The translations under genes were made by a program, and so were the position numbers. Below are positions 54,203 to 64,000 of a stretch of DNA of 64,000 bases, one piece after another (position 1 is the first letter of the stretch; the number at the start of each line of letters is the position of its first letter). Origin of the DNA: Eucommia ulmoides (taxonomy: Eukaryota; Streptophyta; Magnoliopsida; Garryales; Eucommiaceae); contig CM028335.1 in NCBI GenBank assembly GCA_016647705.1, forward strand, positions 10,864,905 to 10,928,904, in the 5' to 3' direction. Below the pieces are notes generated by a model. It saw nothing but the letters and a program-made list of their open reading frames with translations. It had not been told where the DNA came from and did no database searches.

Positions 54203-55868
54203 CCTTATCTTGCCAGTCTTGAGGGCATTTGAAACCAAGACCCGTACGTGGTGTTGTAGGACATGTACTACGGGCGGAAACTGCTCTTTGGCGAGCACTT
54301 CTCTATGTCAGGCTGAAGACCTTAAATCAAACGCTTCTTGGGAGATAACCCAAGGCAAAAATAAATTAAATCCGTCACAGTCGACTTGATTCGAAGGTAA
54401 GATTCTATCGCCTCCCAGGTACGTGTTCTAAACTCTTATCTTCATTATTACGCTATATACTGTCATTGAGATCACTGATGGGTCGTTTTGGACATTACTC
54501 GTTTTAAGTCGGGAGTGACGTGTAGTATGTTTAGTATATGTGTTAGTTGTAGTTTATGTTGTTTTGTTTTTATTGTATGCATGTCTGTTTAGGTTAGTTA
54601 TAATTATGTGCTGAGTTTTGACTTCACCTGGGTCATTACCCAATGATGAGTCTGTCCCTTGGTTGTTTATTGAGGTCGAGCATAAAGCTCATTCATGTGT
54701 ATTCTGCGTGCTTGACGTATCGTTTTAGTAAAAGTTATTGTAGATCCTAAATGCATGAGCATGTAAATTCAATGTATAACTATCCAATTGATTTGAAAAC
54801 GATTATCCGTTAGCTAAGTTCATGACAATAGGGATTTTAGAACCTGATTTGGGAGAAATCTGAGACGAAATCCTAGCCGAGGTAGTTCGGGAGATATGAT
54901 TTAGACTTGCATTTGATCGCTTGAGCCTTTTAAGCTTACTATATAATATCATTTATCCCTCGTTACCCTATCGAAGCCTGAAAGCTGTTTCAATTTTAAA
55001 CACTTAACTAATAACATGGCTAATTGAATTCTTTCCAAACTTGTATGATTGAGCTGAAGACACAATTTGAGTGAATCAAGTTAGCATTCGTATATGCTAC
55101 TTGATGTGAGAGGTTGGGTTTAGGGTGAACTTTTAAATTGGTTCGGTATTCGAATACTTATTTGTATTTTTTTTTCTTTCGTTTTAACCACACCCATGAA
55201 ATTGTAATAATCAAATAAGTCTAGGGGTGTGTTTGTAAAAAACAAACAAACATGTATATACGGTTTTAATTTTCGTTTCTTTTGAGAAGTACGTCGTTCT
55301 TAAATGTATCATCTGAGTTGTTTCGAATTAATCTGTGGGGTTTCGAGTATGAGAGTGCCAAGCATGTGCCTCGGATATCGTTAAGTTAACGACGTTAACC
55401 TATTTTCTATTTCTGATATACCATTGGCCATTTTCCAAAATCGAACCAAGTCCTACTGATCTTTTTGAATTGCTTAGTCTACATTAGGGGAGATTAGAAC
55501 ACAAGGCTTATGGATTCCCTATATATTTTTGGTTTTAGTCATGAGCTTATTTGAGGGATAATCTAATTCGATCGACGGATAGTTGTATAATTGAGTTTTA
55601 TCACACACACATTGATAGGATCTAGAATGATGCTTACTATCATCGAATGTTGAAATTTTAGAACACCACATGGTATGTTTTATTTTTGAACTCGATAGGA
55701 TTGGGGGCCGATGAGGGAAATATCGTTTGGTCGGTATATGATATTCAAAATTGACATATTATTGTTTTTCATTTTTCATTTTTTAATTTCATAATTAGTT
55801 GTTGTATTTTCTTATATTGTGTGGGTGTTTTGCTCGAGTACTAGCAAAATTTTAAGTTTGGGGGTATT

Positions 55869-57003
55869 TGATAAGTGTAATTTATCTATCTATTTCTAAA
55901 TCGATCCTATTAGTTTTTGAGTATGTTTATTATGTTTTAATACATTTTCATTCTTTTTGTTATAAATCAGGTGTGTGGGATGAAAACGGATCATAAACGA
56001 TCAAATCGGATCAAGAGCGGTGGAAAAAGAGCAAAGAGACTAAATTTCAGAACTTACAGCCTACCGCTGCGACGGTGAAACCACAGCCGCGGTGGTCAAA
56101 ATACAGATGAAGGCCTAAATTCTCTGCAAATCCACTACTGCGGCGGTGAAACAACAGAAAACACTCTGTTTCTACCACTGCATCCATCGCCGCAGCGGTA
56201 ATACTACCGACACGCCCACCGCTACGACGGTGATCCTACTATCGTGGCAGTCACTCTGCACAGATTTTAGATATTTGTTTAGATATTTGTTCACTATTTT
56301 CTTCTTCCTCTCTTCTATTTCGGACATAAGAGCCCCCTTAGGAGTAGAATAGAGTAGAGAGCATTTTGGGAAGTGCTCAATCAAATCCGAAAGAGAAAAA
56401 CACGTTGCGAAGAAGGAGAAGTGATCGTTGAACGGTTTTAGCGCCAAATCTTTGGACAACGGCTAGTTTCTTTTGTTTCTCTCTTTATTTTCTTAACTTC
56501 GGTAGTTCGTTGAGCATGTTTAGCTTGATTCTTGTTGTATAAACGGTTATTTCCATAAGCTAAACGGATTTTATCTAGGGATTAATTATATTTATGAAAA
56601 TGTTGTTTGTTTGAGTTGTGTTTCTTTAATTATTGTTCTTCGTTATTTGATTGTGTTTATGGGTTTGTCATATTTATATGCTTATTTAGATATATTGAGA
56701 AATCGAGGTTTGACACTCGGGAGAGGTAACCCTAATATCGTTAAAATGTTGAGGGGGACTTCTTCGTTGACGCGAAATCGCATAATAGTATAATTAGATA
56801 AATTAGTATTTTAGTATTAGTAAATTTAATTAGAAAAAATTACATTTTTTATCCCCTAGATAAAATTAGGTTATGATAATTACGGTACTTGATAATAATC
56901 TCAACCAATCTCTGTGGACACGATAACCCTAACTCTTCTAATCTATACTAAAACTTGACCCGTACACTTGTAGTGAAAGTGACGATGTAATATTTTGCCA
57001 CCA
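55869..57003 (+). repeat. 3' LTR of copy B
   Basis: 1135 bp, preceded by GTTTGGGGGTATT (polypurine-like tract), starting TGATAAGTGTAATTTATC and ending TGCCACCA. Shorter than its partner. Confidence 0.88.
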
Positions 57004-57008
57004 ATGGA

Positions 57009-58454
57009 TACATGAGATTTGGTACTTTCATCTCCAGGTAAAAGTCCAATTGGTTCTTGTTGGGTCTACAAAATTAAAACCAAGTCTGACGGTTTAGTTG
57101 AGCGGTACAAAGCTCGTTTGGTTGCCAATGGATTTTCTCAGCAATATAGTATAAATTATGAGGAGACTTTTGCTCCAATTGCAAAAATGACGACTGTTCG
57201 GATTTTTATTGTCGTTGCATCTGTTCCTCAGTGGCATATTTCTCAGATGGATGTTAAAAATGCCTTCTTGAATGGCTATCTTCAAGAAGAAGTTTACATG
57301 ACTCCTCCTCCGGGTGTTGCTCATAAGTCTGGAGAAGTTTGCAAACTCAAGAAAGCTCTATACGTCCTTGAACAGGCTTCTCGAGTCTAATTTGAGAAGT
57401 TCTCTACAGTGATTACTTCGCTTGGTTTTTACCCAAGTAATCATGATTCCGCTTTGTTTATAAAGTGTATAACTACCGGCCGTATTCTACTATCTTTGTA
57501 TGTGGATGACATGATTATTATTGGTGATGATGTTGATAGGATTACAATCTTGAAGTTAGAATTATCTCGTCAGTTTGAAATGAAGGACTTGGGGGGGCTT
57601 TACGCTCCTTTCTGGGTATTGAAGTAGTATTTTCTCCAAAAGGTTATCTTCTCTCTTAGTCTAAATATACAATTGACATTCTCGAGCATACTCGTCTTAC
57701 TGATACTAGAACTGTTGATACTCCTCTAAAGGTGAATGTTCGCTTCTCATCTTCCGATGATGCCCTTTTGCCAGGTCCTACATTATATCGTACTATTGTT
57801 GACAGTTTGGTCTATCTAACTATCACTCGCCCAAACATTACCCACGCTATTCATATCATCAATCAATTTGTCACTTTTCCTACTACAGTTCATTGGGCTG
57901 CTGTTCTTCGTATCATTCGGTATCTTCGAGGTACCCTTTTTCAGAGTCTCTTATTTCCATCGACATCGTCTTTGGAGCTATATGCCTATTCTGATACTGA
58001 TTGGGCTAGTGATCCCACAGATCATAAGTAGGTCACAGGTTTTTGTGTATTTTTGGGTGATTCTCTTATTTCATGGAAGAGAAAGAAGTAGGCCATTATT
58101 TCTAAATCTTCCACCGAAACTGAGTATCGTGAGATGGCATCCACTACCATCGAAATAGTTTGGTTGTGTTGGTTACTTGCAGATATGAGTGTTTCTCTTT
58201 CTCATCTCACTCCCATGTATTGTGATAACAAGAGTGCTATTCAGATTGCTCACAATTCAGTCTTTCTTGAACGGACCAAGCACATAGAAATCGATTGTCA
58301 TCTCACTTGTCATCATCTTCAAAATGGGACTATTACTTTGCCTTTTGTGTCATCATCCATACAAATTGCCGACTTGTTCACCAAGTCGCATTCTATTTCG
58401 CTTTTTAAATTTTTGGTTGGCAAACTCTTGATGCTACTTGTAGTAACATCGTGA
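57009..58454 (+). mobile_element. Reverse transcriptase and RNase H part of element E
   Basis: The Copia coding region resumes right of the nested copy: PIGSCWVYKIKTKSDG, YKARLVANGFSQQY, QMDVKNAFLNG and LYVDDMIIIG (about 57493; the Y-V-D-D catalytic box). The RNase H blocks follow (DTDWASD about 57990, YCDNKSAIQIAHN about 58220, HLTCHHLQNG about 58300). Broken in several places. Confidence 0.85.
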
Positions 58455-58467
58455 GTTTGAGAGGGGA

Positions 58468-58676
58468 TATTAGAGTTACTTGGGTTTATTATTATTATTG
58501 AGTAAGGGTAGAATAGTCTTTTATTTGTTTTCTAAGTTTTCCATTGTACGCTTATATATGTCTCTCTTCCTTAGGTTTTCTATTGTATTCTTATATTCAT
58601 TATTCAGAAATAGTAAACCCTAGCCGTCGTTTTTCTTTTCTCTCTAGATTTTTCATATTATTCATTGATCTTCACA
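58468..58676 (+). repeat. 3' LTR of element E
   Basis: 209 bp, preceded by the purine tract TTTGAGAGGGGA and followed by GAGAA. It matches the 5' LTR; most of the length difference lies in the TTA repeat. Confidence 0.9.
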
Positions 58677-58839
58677 GAGAAAAGTCGAAAGAGAGAATTT
58701 TTTGTTTGTTAGAATTTTTTTTTTTTGTCTTCATGAGGGCACTTGCAGTTTTCTTCATATTTGGTTCGAAGTTTTATCGTTTAAAAATTCTTATTTCACT
58801 GTTTCTCATTTTTTCTCCACATAATAATGTTACGCCTTC

Positions 58840-60930
58840 TATTGTTTAAATTGTCTACAAAATCATGTCATAACTACGAATACATAATATTTAAATTAAC
58901 AAATAATAATTTCTTAAAAAATAAACAAAATTCAAACCATAACTCTTTAAAATTCAAATTATATTCAACTAAAAATGTTGTACTACACAAACTCAAATAT
59001 CAAACCACTACTCAATATTACAGCTTTTCTAACATAACAAATGCAAAATTAAATTTAAACAATCAAATAAAATACATACAAATTATTTCAAAACCCGCGC
59101 TTAGCGCGAGTTTAAAACTAGTTTATGTTGAGCTCAACACATTAAAATTACTGTCAAATCAGAAAGTTGTGATTCACAATTGTGTTGAATTCAACATGTG
59201 AAAAACAAAATTAGTTGCGTTAAATTCAACAAGAATGAACGGAGATGTAATTTTTAAGCTATTATTTAGACGAATGCGTACATGTAATCAAATTAAGTAA
59301 AAGAGTAATTAGTGAAATTATAATTACTAACCTTCCTTTCTTTGCAGAAGATGTTTTTGATGCATATATAACCAGTATTTAGAGCATTAAATGATAGTAA
59401 ATTTTTTAATTAAACAATCATGTTGAATTTAACATAATTCGTATGTTGAATTAAACACAAATTTGGAACTTTAGTAATCAAAATTTTCTAATTAACTGAT
59501 CATGTTGAATTTTATAAGTACTATAAAATTCTACACAATTGTGATAGACTAATGTCAAATTTTATAAATAACTTACTGTGTTAAATTCAACACGAATTTA
59601 ATTTTTTTCATGTAAAAAATATGATTGAGATGTCATTCGGCGATCATAGTTGTGTAATTTAATCATGTTAAGAATAAAAATAAATAAAATTGATTTATTG
59701 TGTGATTACTCGCAATATTTTTTTTTAATATATTAAGATAATTTTTTTTTTTTTTTTTTTGGAATTGAAATTTTGGGAATATTTCCGCTTGTCGTTTTAG
59801 GAAACAGTTTTTTAGTTTAAATTCACTCAATAACCAATCCTTTAAAAATTAGTGGGCAATTTGTTAATTAAATTTCTGCCATATTTAGAAATGGGAGTAA
59901 TCGGTTTTAAAAAAACGGTTTAGTGAGATTATTTTGTTTATTAGTAAATTATAGGTACCAAAAGGTAGTTTGTACTTTTATATGGGATCAAATAGTTATT
60001 TTTTCAAATTACTTTTTAAGAATAGTTGAGGGTATTAAGGGACTAAAAAATAAAAATAAAAAGAATGGGAAAAGTAATAAAGCTACTCATGAAATCTCAC
60101 CAATTGAAATCATAACATAATATAAATAAAAAATTTATACAACAATTATGTTCAATTAATTATTTTTAAAATGATATGTCAATCACATTTTTTTGTAATT
60201 GTTTATTATAATGAGTGTGAATATTACATGTAACATTTAGTAATTACACCATGTTACATGTAATATTAAAATCAAATCAAATCCAAAAGAATAGTAAGTA
60301 CACCATATTATATGTAACATTACTGTATTTCCATTTATTTTTGCATATAACATTAAAACCAAACCAAAATCAAAATAAAAAGGTTAGCAACTACTCCATG
60401 TTACATGACATCAATGAAACATGTAACATTAAAACCAAATCAAAACTAAAACCAAGCCAAAAGAAAAGTAACTACATTATGTTACATGTAATATTCATGT
60501 AATATCAATGTTACATGTAACATTATTGTATTTCCATTTATCTTTGAATGTCGAATGTAATATGAATGGGAAAATTGAAACTAGTAAAAAAAATAATGAA
60601 TTTGATACCTATTTGAGGATCTTAACAAGATCGAATCTGAATATATAATTACATTGTAAAAAAAAAGTGTTCAACAATAGTTATTTTCATTTTAATAAAT
60701 AATTTTGTTGAATATGAAAACTCTCAATCCTTATTATAAAATCTTCACTGTAGCATATATGCGAGGGCAAATTTGTCATCAAGAAGTATACGGATCTGAA
60801 ATATGGGACTGTGTTGTGCACAAAAGTTGGAGAAAGGGACTACTCTGTTCAATAGTTAATCAACTGATTTTATTGGTAGATTAGTGGTTAATTTGGGTTC
60901 AGACGATAATTTTCTCTAATTTCATAGCAT
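58840..60930. repeat. Second zone of dyad half-site motifs
   Basis: AT-rich DNA carrying TGTTGAATTCAACA (exact near 59181) and variants near 59127, 59216, 59420, 59441, 59500 and 59578. These are followed by TGTTACATGTAACA (exact near 60510) and variants near 60225, 60252, 60310, 60397, 60419 and 60479. The right end (60770-60925) has GGGCAAATTTGTCATC, then ATGGGACTACTCTGTTCAA. This parallels GGGTATTTTGGTAATT, then ATGGGACTAATCAGTTCAA, at 21091-21140. That suggests the right end of a related non-autonomous element. Frames here (58827-59201 and 60251-60502) are AT-rich and not called as genes. Confidence 0.55.
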
Positions 60931-61230
60931 AACATAAAATGACACTATGTAAGAATGCATAATTTTCATTCTTGTTCGAATTTTTAAAAGTGTTCCTCTT
61001 TCTATTTCAACAAAATGTGGAATAAAAATTTGTTTTTTTCCAAATTTGTTCCAATGTTTCTGAAAATGTTTCATTAATCAACCGAAAGCAAAATCTCCAA
61101 ATTGGACCACTGCTTTTGATCAAGTATGATATTCGATTAAATTTAACAACTGTGTACATATTTGAGTACAACAGTTAAATTAATCGGCAAAAAATCCTAT
61201 TCTACTACGTATACATACCCACAAACTATG

Positions 61231-61264
<34 letters not shown>
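61231..61264. repeat. (TA)n(TG)n microsatellite
   Basis: About nine TA units followed by about nine TG units, 90 bp downstream of the expansin stop codon on the - strand side. Confidence 0.9.
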
Positions 61265-61355
61265 AAATAGGAATATCCTTTAATAATAGAAATTAATTGA
61301 ATATAATATAATCAAATAGTGAATAATCATAATTATATTATATTTTGAATTATCT

Positions 61356-62037
61356 CTACTTGAAGTTTTTGCCCTCAAAAGTTTGACCAAATTGCCAGTT
61401 CTTGGGAGTAATGTGCCACGATGTGGATGTCCGGTGGTCGCTGGCCTTGACCCGGAAAGTGAGAGATTCTCCGACGAGCATGGCGTCGGTCTGCCATTTC
61501 TGGCCCCAATTGCGCTTCATTTTGGTCCACTTAAGTTTCTTGCTGCCCTTCACCAACACGCTCACCACGTCGCCGGCGCCTCCGACGTTCCACACCTGAA
61601 CCATGTTGAAATACGGGTTTCCGGTGATCGTGAACCGGATTCCTCCTAGCTTCTGGCACGAAACCCTGTCAACAAAAAGTGCCCACATTATTTTCCAAAA
61701 CAACACATATAATACAAGAGAAAAAAAGGCTTTTAGTACCTCCGGTAAACGATGGGGACAACTCCGGCCTCGTGTTTAGCAATTTTAACAAAAGCTGGCT
61801 GAGACAAATCAAAATGGGCGGAGGGAGGGCTGCACCAGCCTCCGGCGGGGCAGAGGTTGGTGGCGGTGACGAAAGCCGAAGGGCGGCCGGGCATGCACCA
61901 ACCTCCCTTGTCATTCACGCACTTGAGCTCGTAACAGGAACCGCATTTCTGGCCTTCGTTGAAGAGCGCTACGCTCAGAGCCGTGGTGTGTAAGCCGTAG
62001 TTTTGTTGCATTGTGCTTTCGTACCCGCACGCTCCTT
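61356..62037 (-). CDS. Alpha-expansin, last two exons (first exon not in window)
   Basis: Expansins are secreted wall proteins that loosen cellulose-hemicellulose contacts without hydrolysis. Exon 62037-61740 encodes the GH45-like domain: GACGYEST, Cys-rich [19 protein letters not shown], and the HFD motif ([11 protein letters not shown]). It ends in VVPIVYRR. A short intron (61739-61666, GT-AG) follows. Exon 61665-61356 encodes [38 protein letters not shown] and the C-terminal binding domain, ending [13 protein letters not shown] and stop TAG (61358-61356). The two exons give about 202 residues against about 250 for the family. The signal peptide and first about 50 residues belong to exon 1, which I could not find up to base 64000. 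Both visible exons are open. The acceptor TTTGCAG at 62038 is good. Confidence 0.93.
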
Positions 62038-62441
62038 CTGCAAATGCATATACACTTAGGAATTCAATTGTGTGTTTATCAGCTCTCTTATTTTATTTTT
62101 AATTTTAAAAGAGTTTCTTATTCAATTGCAATTTGTGTTTTAATCCCGCATATTAAAAAAATGTGAAAGATCCAATATATGCACCTGCACTCTCATAATT
62201 ACATATATCTAATTTGTGTGCAAAATATTTATTAAATGTAATAAATATTAGACAACTATATCTAATATTGTTACATATAATTTATAATTAGGTATAACTA
62301 ATATTACACAAGTATATATAATTAATATTAGACAAATACATCTAATATAGTTACATGTGATTTGTAATTATTAACTTGTAATTAATTTTAATTATTTGTT
62401 ACTAATACTTAATCCTAAAATTTTGAAGAACAATTAAATAT
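62038..62441 (-). other. Expansin intron 1 (part), AT-rich
   Basis: Begins at the splice acceptor next to exon 2. AT-rich, with repeated words such as TCTAATATWGTTACATRTRATT (about 62260 and 62340). No exon-1-like coding sequence is seen on the - strand. Confidence 0.55.
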
Positions 62442-64000
62442 TGATATTTTGGTGGAACTAATGTATTAATTAAGTGTTTCAGTGATTTAAAATTCCAAGT
62501 GATGAAGATGACAAATTAAATTTGAAAAGAAATAATTTTAAATGATTAAAATGGAATATAAGAATATTAGTGGAACTAATTTAGATGAGAAAATGGTTAA
62601 AAGGGTGAAAACGTAAAAGAAAATAAGTTAAAAACGTGTTCAGAGAAGAGATCCAGAATACACCAGTCGACTGATAAGTCGACCGGACCAAGCAGCTGAA
62701 AGATTTTATATCTCTAAGTCGACCGACAGGTCGACCGGCTAAGAAGGCTGAACTCTCTGAATCTACAAGTCGACCAACAGGTCGACCGGTGAAAGAAAAG
62801 TAAACTCTCTGAATCTACAGGTCGGCAGGTAGGTCAACCGATGAATGCATTGGCTACAACCTGAATCTACCTGTCGACTGGTCAGTCAATCGGATGCGCT
62901 GTTTCAGGATATTGTTTTATCCTAGATTATATCCAAAAGTAGACATTTTTAGTTGAGATTTGAGAGAGATTTCAGGGATATTATATACGTTTAAGATATG
63001 GTTCACATACTAATTAAATCCTATTGATTTGGTATATTAAATATTAATGTTTCTCAATTTGGTTCTTGAAATTGATTCTATTCTAATTTATTGAGATTGA
63101 GAAATATTTGAGGGGTTTAATTGAAAGATTTGAAAGTAGTTTTTAAGTGAAATTGAACCTAAATGAAGTCATTATGATATAAGAGGTGTATAAATGCTAT
63201 TAATTATCATGACACATGTAAACTAACCGTTATAAGGCTGATTTCATATTCCTATATATAGACCTGCGAATTTTTATTTATGACTAATCATTCTAAGAGA
63301 GAGAATTCATATATTATCAAGAGAGATCAGAATATATCAATTAAGTAAGATTTTCAAAGATATATCTTATTGAGAATTGAGTGAGTTTTTTTAAGAGAAT
63401 CATTTGCTAATTATTACTGCTACTGATTTGAAGTTACATTGCAATACTATTTTCTTTCGGTGGATTCCGGGTGAGAACTTTCCAAATTACTTATTATTTG
63501 TTTGTTGATTTTATATTTGGAAATTGATCTTAGAAATTATTTTTGATTTTTTAAGAAAATAGTTTTACAAATAATTTATTGAATCTGATTACGTGCTCAA
63601 ATCTGCTACTCATATTCTTATTAAAATCAGATTTTTGTATCTTACGCTTTTCTATCACTAGTTGGGATATTAATTGAGTTGTTATTTATCTGGGGTGGTA
63701 GAAGTTCCGAGTGAGATTTACTTCTTATCAATTTGTGTATTGGTGAGTTGTGACGGGTTAAATACCGTTGGGGGTATTTAATTAAGGGTAAGGGTTTCAG
63801 TCTCTTCTTGTAAAAAGATTGAGGTAGTGATTCTTCCTGGATAAAAATTGCGTTGTGAGTAATTTGTAAAGGTTCCATCATTACCTGTGAAAAGGATAGT
63901 TGGAGTGTTTTGTGAGGTTTTGATTCTTAAGCCTTAGTATTAAAAAGAATTAGGTCATTCTTTAGCTTGTAAAAAGTAGAGGTTCTTCTTTAGTTTGAGA
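62442..64000 (+). repeat. Probable Copia-type LTR, running off the window
   Basis: Starts near TGATATTTTGGTGGAACTAA, which resembles the first bases of Angela/Tork-type Copia LTRs. It contains a block of about five 55-bp repeats with GTCGACCGG words (62660-62900), a TATA box CCTATATATAGACC (about 63252), then a GA-rich leader (63290-63380) and a T/G-rich U5-like part with repeated TTGTAAAAAG and TGTGAAAAGG words. No coding frame. The right end and any partner LTR are outside the window, so neither the family nor the ends are secure. It lies where expansin intron 1 or upstream DNA should be. Confidence 0.5.
62660..62900. repeat. Short repeats with GTCGACCGG words
   Basis: About five imperfect units of 50-58 bp with the pattern CTGAATCTACAAGTCGACCRACAGGTCGACCGG, broken here at each unit by changes. 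The paired GTCGAC words can form small hairpins. Such blocks are common in the U3 part of some Copia LTRs. Confidence 0.65.

Larger units (their letters stand above)
51816..57003 (+). mobile_element. Athila-related non-autonomous element nested in element E (copy B)
   Basis: LTRs 51816-53188 and 55869-57003 start TGAT and end CCACCA. Flanks ACGGA (51811-51815) and ATGGA (57004-57008) are a target duplication with one difference. The primer site TGGCGCCATTGCCGGGGA (53195-53212) complements the tRNA-Asp 3' end, as in Athila. The internal region (2.68 kb) carries a gag-like part and a long non-coding stretch, exactly as in copy A at 8264-16461. The element sits in the reverse transcriptase region of element E, so it is younger than E. 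It is a broken fossil. Confidence 0.92.
48795..58676 (+). mobile_element. Ty1/Copia LTR element (element E)
   Basis: LTRs 48795-49013 and 58468-58676 both start TATTAGAGTTACTTGGG and end GATCTTCACA. The 5-bp duplication GAGAA lies at 48790-48794 and 58677-58681. The primer site TGGTATCAAGAACC (49014) is of the initiator-Met tRNA type usual for Copia. Domain order is gag with CCHC knuckle, protease (LDSGASYH), integrase, reverse transcriptase, RNase H, that is IN before RT, the Copia order. Without the nested Athila-related copy, it is about 4.7 kb. It has a number of breaks and cannot be called whole. The lineage within Copia is not fixed (Ale or Ivana type by size). Confidence 0.92.

Noticed and set aside
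58827-59201. 124-residue + strand frame
   Set aside because: AT-rich Asn/Lys/Leu composition, no domain, embedded in the dyad-motif zone.
61383-61993. + strand frames of 88-104 residues
   Set aside because: Antisense of the two expansin exons, whose own frame has clear family motifs.

Overview
This window is eukaryotic nuclear DNA from a plant, most likely a eudicot. It is AT-rich, has long intergenic stretches, and its protein-coding exons are separated by GT-AG introns. Two host genes can be supported. One is a seven-exon gene for splicing factor SF3A2 (PRP11/SAP62) on the + strand, at 31246-45857. The other is the 3' two exons of an alpha-expansin on the - strand, at 61356-62037. Nearly everything else is transposable-element material, much of it nested. 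I cannot name the species.

Layout from left to right. 1-4271 is the 3' part of a Ty3/Gypsy Tat-lineage element with an antisense coding region and a 3' LTR. 5880-7420 is a decayed Mutator-like (MULE) transposase. 8264-16461 is a non-autonomous Athila-related LTR element with 5-bp target duplication CCTAT; a 2.8-kb Tekay/Del-like solo LTR (duplication CTGAG) sits inside it. 16646-21220 is a repeat-dense zone with a 205-bp tandem repeat and an array of a 14-bp dyad motif (TGTTGAATGTAACA and relatives), closed by similar inverted ends. 21433-21804 holds a long poly-A run and a block of nested GC-rich palindromes. 22481-27739 is a MULE on the - strand that carries a plant mobile domain (PMD, MAIN-like) gene beside its transposase. 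A five-unit tandem array (27840-29300) lies just upstream of that transposase.

SF3A2 spans 14.6 kb, although its coding sequence is only 1032 bp. The length comes mainly from its 11.3-kb third intron. That intron holds a small Gypsy element with three LTRs (33403-36290, itself carrying a Harbinger-type MITE) and a 7.4-kb Gypsy element (36771-44185, itself carrying a hAT-like MITE). All are bounded by target-site duplications. Intron 2 uses a GC-AG splice pair.

Downstream, 48795-58676 is a Ty1/Copia element (duplication GAGAA) interrupted by a second copy of the Athila-related element (51816-57003). 58840-60930 is another zone rich in the same dyad half-sites seen near 17-20 kb. The expansin lacks its first exon within the window; upstream of its second exon an LTR-like sequence begins near 62442 and runs off the end.

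The most unusual signal is the dyad motif family. Two half-sites, TGTTGAA and TGTTACA, combine as homo- and hetero-palindromes and cluster in two separated regions. This resembles protein-binding motif arrays in the non-coding parts of some plant MULEs, but that interpretation is inference.
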